DNA of 64,000 nucleotides. Origin: Bacteroidota bacterium. GTDB lineage: Bacteria; Bacteroidota; Bacteroidia; Cytophagales; Cyclobacteriaceae. Positions 53,318 to 60,558 of this stretch are shown in pieces. The number at the start of each line of letters is the position of its first letter. Position 1 is the stretch's first letter. The stretch is taken from positions 1-64,000 of the forward strand of contig JAEYWY010000009.1 of the NCBI GenBank assembly GCA_023428695.1, in the 5' to 3' direction. The notes beneath the pieces were generated by a model that was not told where the DNA came from, did no database searches, and was given only the letters and a program-made list of their open reading frames with translations. The translations under genes and the position numbers were made by a program.

Positions 53318-53632
53318 ACTGATCTGAGTTTATTTGACATAGTACAATCCTGCTGGCGGGTAACGGTGGTCTTGCCCTCGGTAAAATGCGTATCGGATGA
53401 GCCAGCCTTAATCGCAGTTTTTGTCAACCGATACGGAATGAACGTCGGTAGTTGAAACTAATTTACGACTATTCCCAATTTCGCGAGGGATAAAGTTGTA
53501 CCTTTAGCAACGTCCTCTTTCCGGGCCCTTCAAGTCGGTCGGCCTTCGAAATGATAGAGCTGTGCTCCCCTGCACAAAAGTCATCGACATACACCTAAAG
53601 CATATAGTACCGAAAGTGCGTGTGCAAAGACA
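53318..53632. other. Intergenic region, no feature seen
   Basis: About 315 bases between the response regulator start and a small hypothetical gene. It should contain divergent promoters, but no motif stood out and no reading frame looks coding. Confidence 0.4.
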
Positions 53633-53824
53633 ATGAGTTATCAGACAAATGAAGACAACATATACGCGGTCGGTTCTTTTATTAATGCTAAAGAAGCACC
53701 AACTATAAAGCTGAAAATCGCCCGGTACTATCAACGCATTTACTATTGCTCTGTCGTCGGCGCTGATACAGCAAAGCTTAAGGCATATTTTGAGCGGGAA
53801 CTCATAGCACCTATCCAGCACTGA
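53633..53824 (+). CDS. Small hypothetical protein with YFERELI motif
   Basis: A 63-residue protein (IYAVGSFINAKEAPTIKLKI, then RIYYCSVVGADTAKLKAYFERELIAPIQ). Small proteins of this shape ending near YFERELI recur in Bacteroidota. They look like single-domain beta proteins with no known role. It is 5 bases before another small frame and upstream of the sigma factor gene. Confidence 0.6.
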   Translation: MSYQTNEDNIYAVGSFINAKEAPTIKLKIARYYQRIYYCSVVGADTAKLKAYFERELIAPIQH

Positions 53825-53829
53825 GTCAA

Positions 53830-54066
53830 ATGATTTTGAAATTATTACAGGCACTCGGGAGCGAACGGAGGTTAATTGTGTTCCTGTTGAAATACATAGT
53901 GAAGCCGCTGGAATTCGAAAAGTTCGATGTATTCCAGGATCGGGCTCAGGTTAGCGGGATATTTAGCAATCAATTTGTTTATATCGGCATGAGGCCGGAA
54001 GCCAAAATGCATATCAGGCCGGACCCAAAATTCTGTTACGTCAATTACATACATATTAAACCGTAA
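53830..54066 (+). CDS. Small hypothetical protein upstream of sigma factor
   Basis: A 78-residue frame (MILKLLQALGSERRLIVFLL at the N terminus) ending 2 bases before the sigma factor start. No family is recognised. Close spacing on both sides supports an operon of small protein, small protein and sigma factor, but the coding nature is uncertain. Confidence 0.45.
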   Translation: MILKLLQALGSERRLIVFLLKYIVKPLEFEKFDVFQDRAQVSGIFSNQFVYIGMRPEAKMHIRPDPKFCYVNYIHIKP

Positions 54067-54068
54067 AC

Positions 54069-54932
54069 ATGCGTCAACTTAAGATCAGCAAACAGATTAC
54101 GAACAGAGAAAGTGAGTCGCTGGACAAATACTTAATCGAAATTGGAAAACTTGATTTGATCACGGCCGAAGACGAAGTGGAGCTTGCAGGAAGAATTCGG
54201 GAAGGCGATCAGATTGCATTGGAAAAACTAACGAAAGCGAACTTGCGGTTTGTTGTATCTGTAGCCAAGCAATATCAAAACAACGGCCTCACGCTGGGTG
54301 ATCTCATTAACGAAGGCAATCTTGGTTTGATCAAGGCAGCGAAACGCTTTGATGAGAAGAGGGGATTCAAATTTATCTCCTATGCCGTTTGGTGGATACG
54401 CCAGGCAATCATGCAGGCACTGGCGGAGCAGTCCCGCATTGTACGTTTGCCGTTAAACCGTGTCGGCTCATTGAACAAAATCAACAAGACATTTTCCGAG
54501 CTTGAACAGAAATACCAACGTGAGCCTTCCACAGAAGAGGTAGCAGAAGTGGTCGGAGTAAGCGTAGACGACGTAATAGAAAATCTTAAGGTCGCCGGCA
54601 GGCATTTGTCCCTCGATGCTCCATTCGTGAATGGTGAAGAGAACAGGTTGGTAGATGTCCTCTACGATAAAAATGAATCGAAACCCGATACTGCACTAAT
54701 TTCGAATTCGCTCGTCCACGAAGTACAACGGGCACTGGCAACGCTGACGGCGCGCGAGTCAGACGTCCTTCAATTGTACTTTGGTCTCAACAATAATACA
54801 TCAATGACCCTCGAGGAAATTGGTGAGCATTACAATCTGACGCGTGAACGTGTGCGACAGATTAAAGAGAAGGCTACGCGAAGGCTTAGGCACACAACGA
54901 GAAGTTCTACTTTGAAAACATATCTGGGTTGA
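54069..54932 (+). CDS. Housekeeping-type sigma-70 factor, likely secondary copy
   Basis: A 287-residue sigma factor with the whole short Bacteroidota RpoD layout: region 1.2 (SLDKYLIEIGKLDLITAEDEVELA), region 2 (LRFVVSVAKQYQNNGLTLGDLINEGNLGLIKAAKRFDEKRGFKFISYAVWWIRQAIMQAL), region 3 and region 4 (TARESDVLQLYFGLNNN, LTRERVRQIKEKATRRLRH). It begins MRQLKISKQITNRESESLDKY like canonical RpoD. Compared with the canonical form I recall, region 3 and the loop DKNESKPDTALISNS are diverged, so it is probably an accessory sigma-A paralogue. Confidence 0.9.
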   Translation: MRQLKISKQITNRESESLDKYLIEIGKLDLITAEDEVELAGRIREGDQIALEKLTKANLRFVVSVAKQYQNNGLTLGDLINEGNLGLIKAAKRFDEKRGFKFISYAVWWIRQAIMQALAEQSRIVRLPLNRVGSLNKINKTFSELEQKYQREPSTEEVAEVVGVSVDDVIENLKVAGRHLSLDAPFVNGEENRLVDVLYDKNESKPDTALISNSLVHEVQRALATLTARESDVLQLYFGLNNNTSMTLEEIGEHYNLTRERVRQIKEKATRRLRHTTRSSTLKTYLG

Positions 54933-55117
54933 TTCCCCGCCCCAACCTGATTACCGCTTCTCTTTTAGCAAACCAATTCTATAAACACCATTTAGTACCT
55001 GCAGACCGGTGACTGGAAATCGAGCACTTCCGTTTGTTTTCTTTGAATAATTTGCCTGTTTCATTCTGAATCAGAAGGAAATGGCAAGGGAATTCCAAAA
55101 CGACTTCGAGGAATTGA

Positions 55118-55372
55118 TACTATCCATTGGTAGCCGCGTTGAATGAAAATGCGTACGAGCAACGCAGACGCTGGATGACATTGCTCCTGGAAACCGCAGA
55201 TGAAATCGGTCTTCCGTCAGACCCTGAATTCAGATCAGCCCTGGTTGCATATCTGGAATGGGGCTCGCGACTTGCTGTTATCAATTCGAACGCAAACGAA
55301 AATCCGATTAAGGAAGACGAACCTATGCCCAGGTGGGGCTGGGGTGAAACCGGCGGACCGTATTTGCCGTAG
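55118..55372 (+). pseudogene. C-terminal fragment of a group II truncated haemoglobin-like globin
   Basis: The readable part (EQRRRWMTLLLETADEIGLPSDPEF, SALVAYLEWGSRLAVINS, PMPRWGWGETGGPYLP) is the C-terminal half of a globin family that keeps the RRRW-ADE-GLP and WGWG-GGPY motifs. An in-frame stop at 55115-55117 precedes it and no N-terminal half with the haem-binding helices is visible. It is a truncated remnant, unless the first half lies in another frame that I could not recognise. Confidence 0.6.
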
Positions 55373-55663
55373 GTTTCTTTTTCGTTTCACCTTTTCTTAT
55401 CGAACAGGTCCTCCATTCAGAATTAAAACGAGGCTACTTCAAGACAGGCAACGGCAACACGATTGGTGACGCCCGTAAGAAGACTAAAGAAGAAATAATG
55501 GCCGGCGAGCCTGAGGCTAACCTCAGAAGCTATTACAGATTGAAAGAGGAGTTGAAGGACCATATTCGGCAATCGCGTCCTCAATACCGCTGCCTGAAAA
55601 CGCACGAGCAGTTGAACGTTTTTGCAGGTTTCGCTGTCTTGAAATATAAAACACACTCCTGCT

Positions 55664-56635
55664 ATGTCGAAGCAGTCCAAAGACATTCCTGTTCTCAAAA
55701 GGGAGACGTACGCGAAAACGTATTTCAAGCATGAGCCGAAACTGTCTGCTCTAAATAACGCCAGTCCGGTAACGTATTTTGAAATACATAATCGCTGCCT
55801 CTGGACCGATGTTATCGATGCCCATCGGCTTGATTTCTATATGATTTATCTCGTAACCGAAGGTTCAGGTAAACAAAGTATAGGTGTGAATGACTATGAG
55901 ATTGAGAAAAACACACTTGGATTTATAGGGCCTGATGTGATTACGTCATGGACATCAAAAACCGGCGAGCAGAAAGGATTCTTTTGCGCGTTCTCGACGG
56001 ACTTTTACGCTACCACCTGGGAGAATAAACACTTCCTGTGTCGGCTGCCTTTTTTTCAAATCGACGGTAAGGCTACACTTCGCCTTTCTGAAACCGAAGT
56101 GAAATTCTATGAAGCATTATTTCAGCTCATGCAGGCGGAATATAAACAGCGTGGACCGTCATCTGCAGAGGTGATAAGAGGACTGCTTCATGCAATCCTC
56201 AACAGAGCCAATGCTGATTTTGCCATGAGTTATGATCATGCACCCATGTCCGAAGCATCGGGTCTGCGCCTTCTTAAAAAGTTCAGAGCACTTTACATGG
56301 CGGATATCAACGCTATTAAGAAAGGAAATCCGATCCGGCATAGACGAATTTCCGAATATGCCGGAGAGTTGGCAGTCACGCCTAATCATTTGAACGATAC
56401 GATCAAAAGGATCTCGGGCCGGTCTGCAGGTAAGTTGATTAAAGAGCAACTGATTAAACAGGCAACGATGTGTCTCGTTCGATCGGACAAATCCATTTCT
56501 GAAATCGCTTATCTGCTGGGGTTCGAGGACAGCTCCTACTTTGCCCGATTTTATAAACTTCACACCGGCAGTTCACCCGGCGATGTGCGACGTCTCGCCA
56601 GTGAAAAATACCAGACCACCCGTAGTTTGTCCTGA
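55664..56635 (+). CDS. AraC-family transcriptional regulator
   Basis: A 323-residue regulator with an N-terminal cupin-like sensing domain (DVIDAHRLDFYMIYLVTEGSGKQSIGVNDYEIEKNTLGFIGP) and a C-terminal AraC double HTH (EYAGELAVTPNHLNDTIKRISGRSAGKLIKEQLIKQA; SISEIAYLLGFEDSSYFARFYKLHTGSSPGDVRR). It lies 51 bases before the aldo/keto reductase gene in the same direction and may regulate it. Confidence 0.93.
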   Translation: MSKQSKDIPVLKRETYAKTYFKHEPKLSALNNASPVTYFEIHNRCLWTDVIDAHRLDFYMIYLVTEGSGKQSIGVNDYEIEKNTLGFIGPDVITSWTSKTGEQKGFFCAFSTDFYATTWENKHFLCRLPFFQIDGKATLRLSETEVKFYEALFQLMQAEYKQRGPSSAEVIRGLLHAILNRANADFAMSYDHAPMSEASGLRLLKKFRALYMADINAIKKGNPIRHRRISEYAGELAVTPNHLNDTIKRISGRSAGKLIKEQLIKQATMCLVRSDKSISEIAYLLGFEDSSYFARFYKLHTGSSPGDVRRLASEKYQTTRSLS

Positions 56636-56686
56636 ATCCCGGGAACTCGTTTCCGGAAATTTGTCTGAAACAAAAACGTATTCATT

Positions 56687-57685
56687 ATGGAATTCAGACA
56701 ACTTGGAAATTCAGGATTGCGCGTGCCGGTGCTCAGCCTTGGTACGGCGACCTTTGGCGGTACGACAGACTTTTTCAAAAAGTGGGGTGGCGTTGACGTT
56801 AGCGAAGCAACACGATTAATAGACATCAGCCTGGACCACGGGCTTAACTTCTTCGACACGGCCAATGTATATTCTGCAGGCGCTTCAGAAGAAGTATTGG
56901 GAGCCGCGCTCAAAGGAAGGCGACACAACACCATCATTTCAACGAAGGCTACATTCAAAATGGGTGAAGGTCCTAATGAAAGCGGATCTTCACGTTACCA
57001 TCTATTCCGCGAAGTCGATGCCAGTTTGCGGCGGCTGCAAACCGACTACATTGACCTTTTCATCATACATGGCGTAGATCCCTTTACGCCCGTAGAGGAG
57101 ACGTTGCGGGCGCTGGATGATCTGGTGAAGACCGGCAAGGTGCGATACATTGGTTGCTCGAATTTTACCGCATGGCAGGTGATGAAGTCTCTGAGCGTAT
57201 CCGAGAAACTGGGATTGCAGAAATACATTATCTACCAGGGATACTATTCTTTAATTGGTCGCGAGTACGAATGGGAGCTCATGCCGATGAATGAAGATCA
57301 GGGACTTGGGCTTATGGTGTGGAGTCCACTCGGCTGGGGCCGCCTCACAGGAAAAATAAAAAGAGGAGTGCAGCCCACAAACGGTCGCATACAGTCAGGC
57401 GGGGCAGTAGGCGGACCGATTGTAGCGGACGAATTTTTGTTCAGTGTAGTTGACGTGCTGGAAGAAGTCTCCAATGAGACCGGTAAGACCATACCACAAG
57501 TTGCGTTGAACTGGCTTTTGAATCGCAAGACCGTTTCGAACATCGTGATAGGAGCACGCACGAAAGAACAACTGGAGGACAATCTGGGAGCAGTAGGCTG
57601 GTCACTCGATACAGAACACATCGAAAAGCTTGATCGCGTGACGGCTCAAACACCTTACTATCCGCATTGGGTTGGCATGAGGTAG
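56687..57685 (+). CDS. Aldo/keto reductase
   Basis: A 332-residue NADPH-dependent reductase with the AKR tetrad visible: Asp and Tyr in FFDTANVYSAGASEEVLG, Lys in IISTKATF and His in DLFIIHGVD. The C-terminal cofactor site is NIVIGARTKEQLEDNLGAVGW. It has the potassium-channel-beta-like/YajO shape and reduces carbonyl compounds. It follows an AraC regulator. The substrate is unknown. Confidence 0.95.
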   Translation: MEFRQLGNSGLRVPVLSLGTATFGGTTDFFKKWGGVDVSEATRLIDISLDHGLNFFDTANVYSAGASEEVLGAALKGRRHNTIISTKATFKMGEGPNESGSSRYHLFREVDASLRRLQTDYIDLFIIHGVDPFTPVEETLRALDDLVKTGKVRYIGCSNFTAWQVMKSLSVSEKLGLQKYIIYQGYYSLIGREYEWELMPMNEDQGLGLMVWSPLGWGRLTGKIKRGVQPTNGRIQSGGAVGGPIVADEFLFSVVDVLEEVSNETGKTIPQVALNWLLNRKTVSNIVIGARTKEQLEDNLGAVGWSLDTEHIEKLDRVTAQTPYYPHWVGMR

Positions 57686-57829
57686 TTCAAATTGGTAAGC
57701 GCCGTAACGTTTGTTGCCACGCCCCTTTCCATTCCGTCATGGGCAGCGGCGGATGCGCGATGGAGTTGTTGTCTGACAACGATACAAACATAGGCTCACG
57801 CGAAACCAAGTGAAAGCAAGATTGGGATC

Positions 57830-58035
57830 AGAATTTAGTCAGGTAGGCTCAGAATTGAGACTAAAATTTAGTCTCAAACCAAAGCACGAGAGTTGCGAAA
57901 CCTGTATGCAACTTATTAGGATGTTGTATGCAACTTATATTGATCTATATTCAATCCTCGAAATTTTCATTTTCAAACCGTTGTGAAACTACTTGCACAA
58001 CGACTTGCACAACGCGTTGCAGTGTGACTGGGATT
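57830..58035. repeat. Cluster of palindrome and short tandem repeats
   Basis: A perfect 23-base palindrome (11-base arms TTGAGACTAAA/TTTAGTCTCAA) lies at 57855-57877. TGTATGCAACTTAT is repeated nearby (around 57903 and 57926) and ACTTGCACAACG twice in tandem near 57990-58013, followed by CGTTGCA. No gene is seen in 57686-58543. Confidence 0.65.
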
Positions 58036-58352
58036 CTTCTTTTTTTCGTTCCGTCATTCAGCGCATTGTTTTAGCACTCCCTTTCATTCCGTTGTTCAGG
58101 GCGGTACGTGCGGCTCGCCGTGCACGCGACGAATCGCTTTTTGAGAAACGCATATTCCAAAACACAACGAAAGCATGGCAGGAATGCCGAAACACAGTTG
58201 CTGTCAACGTGCATACGCATCCCTGGTCCCATTGTGGCGTCACTCCTTTTCCTTATGGATTGAATGGCAAACGAAGTCTGGCAACTATGCACAATCCTTC
58301 CAATCCCACAAATCCTAATCCTGCCAAATCCTTCAATCCTTAAATCATGGTC

Positions 58353-58475
58353 GGCTTTTCACTGCGATCCCTCACGCGGGAGTTGTGCTGGTGGTGGGGG
58401 TGTGCCTATGAATTTTGTTTTCTGCCGAGGAAGGGGTTTGAACTGAGATTTAAGGATTAATGGATTAGCGAGATT
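58353..58475 (+). repeat. Dispersed repeat copy A
   Basis: The first 37 bases (58353-58389, starting GGCTTTTCACTGCGATCCCT) are identical to 60281-60317. A degenerate GGATTAA-GGAT-AGCGAGATT tail near 58450 also recurs near 60388. It is preceded by a run of AATCCTT-like units (58300-58345). This looks like part of a widespread Bacteroidota repeat. Confidence 0.75.
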
Positions 58476-58543
58476 GTGTATTCGTCTTCCGAGTAAACGC
58501 TTTCTCTTTCACGAGTCCGGTGTGAGGAGTCGCCATCGCCACT

Positions 58544-59596
58544 TCATTCATCATCACTCATCTTTGATTCCGGTTCCACGATCTCCCTTGTTAACATATC
58601 GACAAGCCGATAATAAATCTTTCCCGCGTTGTTAGCGCGCGGATGAGGTTTGTGTGGTAATTGAATATTCTCACTCTCTGAAAGAATGTAGAATCGTTTA
58701 TTGTGATCCAGGTCGTCCGGATATGGAGTATGCCTGATGTATTCGAGCACCCGTTGTTTTACAGAATCTGACAGCATGGAATTCTTAAAGGTCTCCACTT
58801 CACTTTTGAGCTTTGGGTTGAAGACGACGATTTCTTCAATTTTGTATAGACAATTCATTACTCCGCCTGCGCTTTGACGAAATGTAATGAACAACGGCTT
58901 CTTGTAGTTGTATTCCGGAGTGTCCGGACACTCATAAACGTTCGTCTTTTCAACAATGGGAAGGCTGCGACTTGCGGCGACAGACAAGACTTCTTTTTCG
59001 TAGTACTTCATGTTCTTATCAATCTCGAGAAGAAAATTCAGGTATTGAACTGCCAGTTCGTGCTTTTCCAGCTTACGACAAAAGTCGATGAGTAGCTGCG
59101 TTACTTCGTCCCAGCTAAGGCATACAACGCTCTCAATATTCTGCCTGTATTTCGTGAGAACGATCCCAATCCGCCGGTAAGGTTCGAGGCCCGGAAAGTT
59201 TGAATCGTGTACATAGCGCTGTATCTGGCTGGTCAGTGCATCCTTGTTCACATTCACCTTCGCACTCTTTGCTTCACATACAAGAGCGAGCAATGGCTTG
59301 TTATTATGATCGATTCGCAAAATGATATCTGCTCTCGTCTTGTTATCCGTGTATCGTTCTGCGCTGACTTCAATTGCGGATACATTGCGTTTCGTCAGAC
59401 TAAATCCAAGCATCTCTTTGATGCCCTGGTCAACGGATGGGTACGCCAGAAAAGCATATACAAATTCAGGATATTGCGAAAAGATGTAAGCAAGTCCCTT
59501 CGTCTGTTTCGTCTCCTTGTCACCGCTTATCAGATCAAAGATCGACGAGTGATATTTTGCTTTTCCGGAATCGTAAAGTCGGAAGGACAGGTGCAT
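58544..59596 (-). CDS. PD-(D/E)XK nuclease-like protein (HsdR N-terminal-type)
   Basis: A 350-residue protein with a nuclease-like core at about residues 75-140: Asp in TRADIILRID and Glu-x-Lys in LLALVCEAKSAKV, then SQIQRY and PYRRIGIVLTKY. That matches the fold of type I restriction HsdR N-terminal domains and other PD-(D/E)XK proteins. No helicase or methylase domain is fused. It lies between two direct repeats and close to a UvrD-type helicase on the same strand, so a defence or DNA-processing role is possible. Confidence 0.7.
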   Translation of the reverse strand: MHLSFRLYDSGKAKYHSSIFDLISGDKETKQTKGLAYIFSQYPEFVYAFLAYPSVDQGIKEMLGFSLTKRNVSAIEVSAERYTDNKTRADIILRIDHNNKPLLALVCEAKSAKVNVNKDALTSQIQRYVHDSNFPGLEPYRRIGIVLTKYRQNIESVVCLSWDEVTQLLIDFCRKLEKHELAVQYLNFLLEIDKNMKYYEKEVLSVAASRSLPIVEKTNVYECPDTPEYNYKKPLFITFRQSAGGVMNCLYKIEEIVVFNPKLKSEVETFKNSMLSDSVKQRVLEYIRHTPYPDDLDHNKRFYILSESENIQLPHKPHPRANNAGKIYYRLVDMLTREIVEPESKMSDDE

Positions 59597-59648
59597 TGCT
59601 TTTTAGAGGCTAGAAATGTCGTAAGATAGGGAGTCTGTCACACTCAAG

Positions 59649-59867
59649 TCAATACGTTCGCTCCCTCTCGCGGAACATCCAATTCTCGGTATGTGGGGAC
59701 TGTCGCACTGCCTCCAACAGGACATTGATGTAATCGCCAATTATCTTTTTGGCTTCGGGACATACCGATTTCAGAATTGACAGGCTAATCCGGTTCAACG
59801 CCCTGGTGGTTGATTCCGTATCAACGGCGTTGGTCCAATGCGCCTTCCTTTCGAAACTATAAACCAA
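59649..59867 (-). CDS. Doubtful small frame upstream of the nuclease-like gene
   Basis: A 72-residue frame (RALNRISLSILKSVCPEAKKII, GDYINVLLEAVRQ) 52 bases before the nuclease-like gene, same strand. The only start is TTG. The helical middle looks coding, but nothing identifies it. It could be a remnant of a longer gene. The region 59868-60189 is otherwise empty. Confidence 0.3.
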   Translation of the reverse strand: MVYSFERKAHWTNAVDTESTTRALNRISLSILKSVCPEAKKIIGDYINVLLEAVRQSPHTENWMFRERERTY

Positions 59868-60189
59868 TCTAAAGGATACTAACGGCTTCGAAAGTCAAAT
59901 TAATCCTGAAAGAGCAGGTTATGACGTCTCTAACTTTCAACGGACATTTTCATTATCAAATCCTAACCCTTAATTTGGATTGACTGTTAACTGACATTTT
60001 CCTATGAAACCCCGCCATCAAAAAAGAAACAACTTTCTTGTTTTATTCAAGTGTCGCAATCTCCCCGGATGGAGCGGGGGTGTGATTGAATGTGCTCAAT
60101 GAACGAAGCCGCGAACTTAATCTGCATATCGACCTTTGAAAAGTGTCACGACTACAAAGTGAGTTCTTGCCAAGCGAATTGTACTTGAA

Positions 60190-60418
60190 TCTTTCGGGCG
60201 TGCCCCCTCGTACCCTCGGGGTCGGGCTCTCCGTTGCAAGTCCTCGCCGCCTTCGGCTTCGCCTGCTTCGCGGCGCTGTGGGCTTTTCACTGCGATCCCT
60301 CACGCGGGAGTTGTGCTTTGATTATGTGACTGAGCGTAGTTGGCAAATGATGATCTTGAGACGGGCGCGCAAATTGTCTGGACTCGGATTTTTCGGATTA
60401 ACGGATGAGCAAGATTAG
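60190..60418 (+). repeat. Dispersed repeat copy B (longer, GC-rich)
   Basis: A GC-rich segment with several short inverted repeats (GGGCGTGCCCCC, CGCCTTCGGC, CGCTTCGCGGCG-like) followed by the 37-base sequence shared with copy A (60281-60317) and an AT-rich tail. The composition differs from neighbouring genes. It could form a structured RNA or REP-like element. Confidence 0.7.
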
Positions 60419-60558
60419 AAATACCCACGCTCATTATATTTCCGTCATTCAGACGGGCACTACGCTCTCTATGTCTGGTGACAAGTTAGTAGTGCATCCC
60501 GTTATAGCTGGCATTAGCATGAGGAAGAATCCTAGTGCACGAGGCATGCATAGAGCCT

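Noticed and set aside
55498..55734. A 78-codon frame overlapping the AraC gene start
   Set aside because: It overlaps the AraC coding sequence in another frame and has no recognisable feature.
57993..58343. A 116-codon frame in the repeat-rich gap
   Set aside because: It is Arg/Asn-rich, crosses tandem repeats and AATCCTT-like runs, and has no domain.
57686..60418. A CRISPR array
   Set aside because: Repeats here are few, irregularly spaced and of different types; there are no regular spacers and no cas genes.
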